Positions 63,231 through 64,000 of a stretch of 64,000 bases of DNA are shown here, piece by piece; position 1 is the first letter of the stretch; every line of letters starts with the position of its first letter. The DNA lies in NCBI GenBank assembly GCA_030323885.1, contig CM059199.1:37890590-37954589 (forward strand), given 5' to 3'. Below the pieces are notes generated by a model that saw nothing but the letters and a program-made list of their open reading frames with translations, was not told the origin of the DNA and did no database searches. Both the position numbers and the translations under genes were made by a program. Source of the DNA: Branchipolynoe longqiensis. Its lineage: Eukaryota > Annelida > Polychaeta > Phyllodocida > Polynoidae.

Positions 63231-63757
63231 TGGGCCTGTCACACTACGACGCTTCTTACCGGCGACCCATTGATGTGTGTTGATTTTGGGTGATAATTGG
63301 TGAAATATCGAGACACGCTTGGGGCGCGTTATGCGTTGCCGGTTGCCCAAGGTTTTAAGCATGTAAAAAAAAAACGAACGACCGGCAGCGCGCGCAAATA
63401 TATGGGTAAGGACGTTAGGTGGTCATCGAGCTCCGTTGGACGCGCCGGAATAATGTTATGGGAACGCTAGGCAGATACCGTGCGCACGGGAGGGTCGTTC
63501 CCACCCGTTGTGGCAAACTGGGGCATTGTTGTTTGATGCCCTAGCAACATTTAAGGTTATATGAAGACGTCGCCCCAAACTTTTTTAGTTTTTTTCCCCA
63601 ACGCGTCGACACACGTTGGCCGCTCGCTACTAACACGCTGCGCTGACGCCAAACTTTGTCCCCAAACCGCCAAAAAGTTGGACGTTTCTCGATGCTTAAA
63701 ATTTTAGTTTCAACGCTGACGGGTCGCTGGTGGAAGCATCGTAGTGTGACAGCCCCA
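63231..63757. mobile_element. Harbinger-type TIR element (CTGTCACACTACGACG), larger
   Basis: The ends TGGGCCTGTCACACTACGAC and the complement of GTAGTGTGACAGCCCCA are flanked by TTA (63228-63230 and 63758-63760). A SINE-B tail fragment lies inside near 63530-63570. The remainder is CpG-rich with no transposase. Confidence 0.85.
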
Positions 63758-63760
63758 TTA

Positions 63761-64000
63761 GGGTTTTATATCCAATCAACACCTAAAGTCATATCAGGAC
63801 GAGAACGACCTTTGTTTGTTTGTTTGTTTGGGTTTCATGTGCTTGCCACGTCTATGGTCATGTCATATCAGGGCGGGTACTGACTGGTGACAATGCACAC
63901 TCATGGCGACTTTTATAGTGCTGCCCATTTGGGAGACCCAAAAATCCCACTCACGTAGCACTATAAAGTGCCCATGACTGCTCACTGTCACAAGTCGATA
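63761..64000 (-). repeat. SINE-B pieces running off the window
   Basis: Two antisense tail starts (63763 and about 63826) and a body to about 63955, then a sense piece GTAGCACTATAAAGTGCCC at the window edge. Confidence 0.7.

Overview
The window looks like nuclear DNA of a lophotrochozoan, most probably a marine mollusc and perhaps a gastropod. The basis is the repeat content. A tRNA-headed SINE (called SINE-A here) has an internal AAAGACCCCTTGCTGC block and a CAATAGCCGATGATAA...GTCGTTAAATAAAAC tail that I recognise from mollusc genomes. There are no bacterial-style genes, operons or ribosome-binding sites. I recognise no conserved multi-domain protein. Most long open frames lie in microsatellites or SINEs and are not genes.

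Only three coding traces can be supported. (1) At 36695-36760 a short + strand exon reads as a secretory signal peptide and ends exactly on a GTGAGT splice donor. (2) At 50785-51180 there is a 5'-truncated LINE reverse-transcriptase tail with an in-frame stop. (3) On the minus strand at about 39912-40512 there is a 3' LINE fragment inserted in a SINE.

The rest is a dense, nested landscape of mobile elements, and several insertions can be proved from target-site duplications (TSDs). Names used: SINE-A (6 copies plus a tail fragment); SINE-B (more than 30 full or partial copies, with two different tRNA-like heads and two different 3' tails); SINE-C (2 copies, one with a LINE-like tail); SINE-D (tRNA-like, dispersed and as a tandem array at 27.6-29.2 kb); TTAA elements (TIR starting AGYTGCATAGTCCG, inserted at TTAA); 9-bp-TSD elements (TIR starting TAGATAAAAGATTCACC); PIF/Harbinger-type elements with TTA/TAA TSDs (3314, 6824, 8225, 30436, 30713, 38980, 58057, 63231); hAT-like elements (13881, 29689); pogo/Tc1-like elements (55956, 56178, 62313); and several unclassified TIR elements.

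Layout. 0-9.6 kb: SINEs, a 9-bp-TSD element and three Harbinger-type elements, with unique AT-rich DNA between. 9.6-12.5 kb: a C/T-rich tract and a duplicated AT-rich segment. 12.6-17.5 kb: a run of TIR elements and SINEs. 17.5-24.8 kb: SINEs, poly-G tracts and a 1.7 kb CAGT-derived array with a 110-bp higher-order repeat. 25-33 kb: nested SINEs and TIR elements. 33-36 kb: simple repeats. 36.5-37.8 kb: the one good candidate for host gene sequence. 38-46 kb: SINEs, TIR elements and a 19-bp minisatellite. 46.7-49 kb: two TIR elements sharing an internal module. 49-59.6 kb: TTAA elements stacked with other insertions. 59.6-64 kb: mostly SINE-B.

The most interesting pattern is modular. Longer TIR elements of unrelated terminal types share internal cargo: a 72-bp tandem unit, a roughly 200-bp CGCCGCC-containing unit, and long inverted TG/TC - CA/GA microsatellites. 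This suggests satellite modules that are exchanged between, or amplified inside, non-autonomous DNA transposons.
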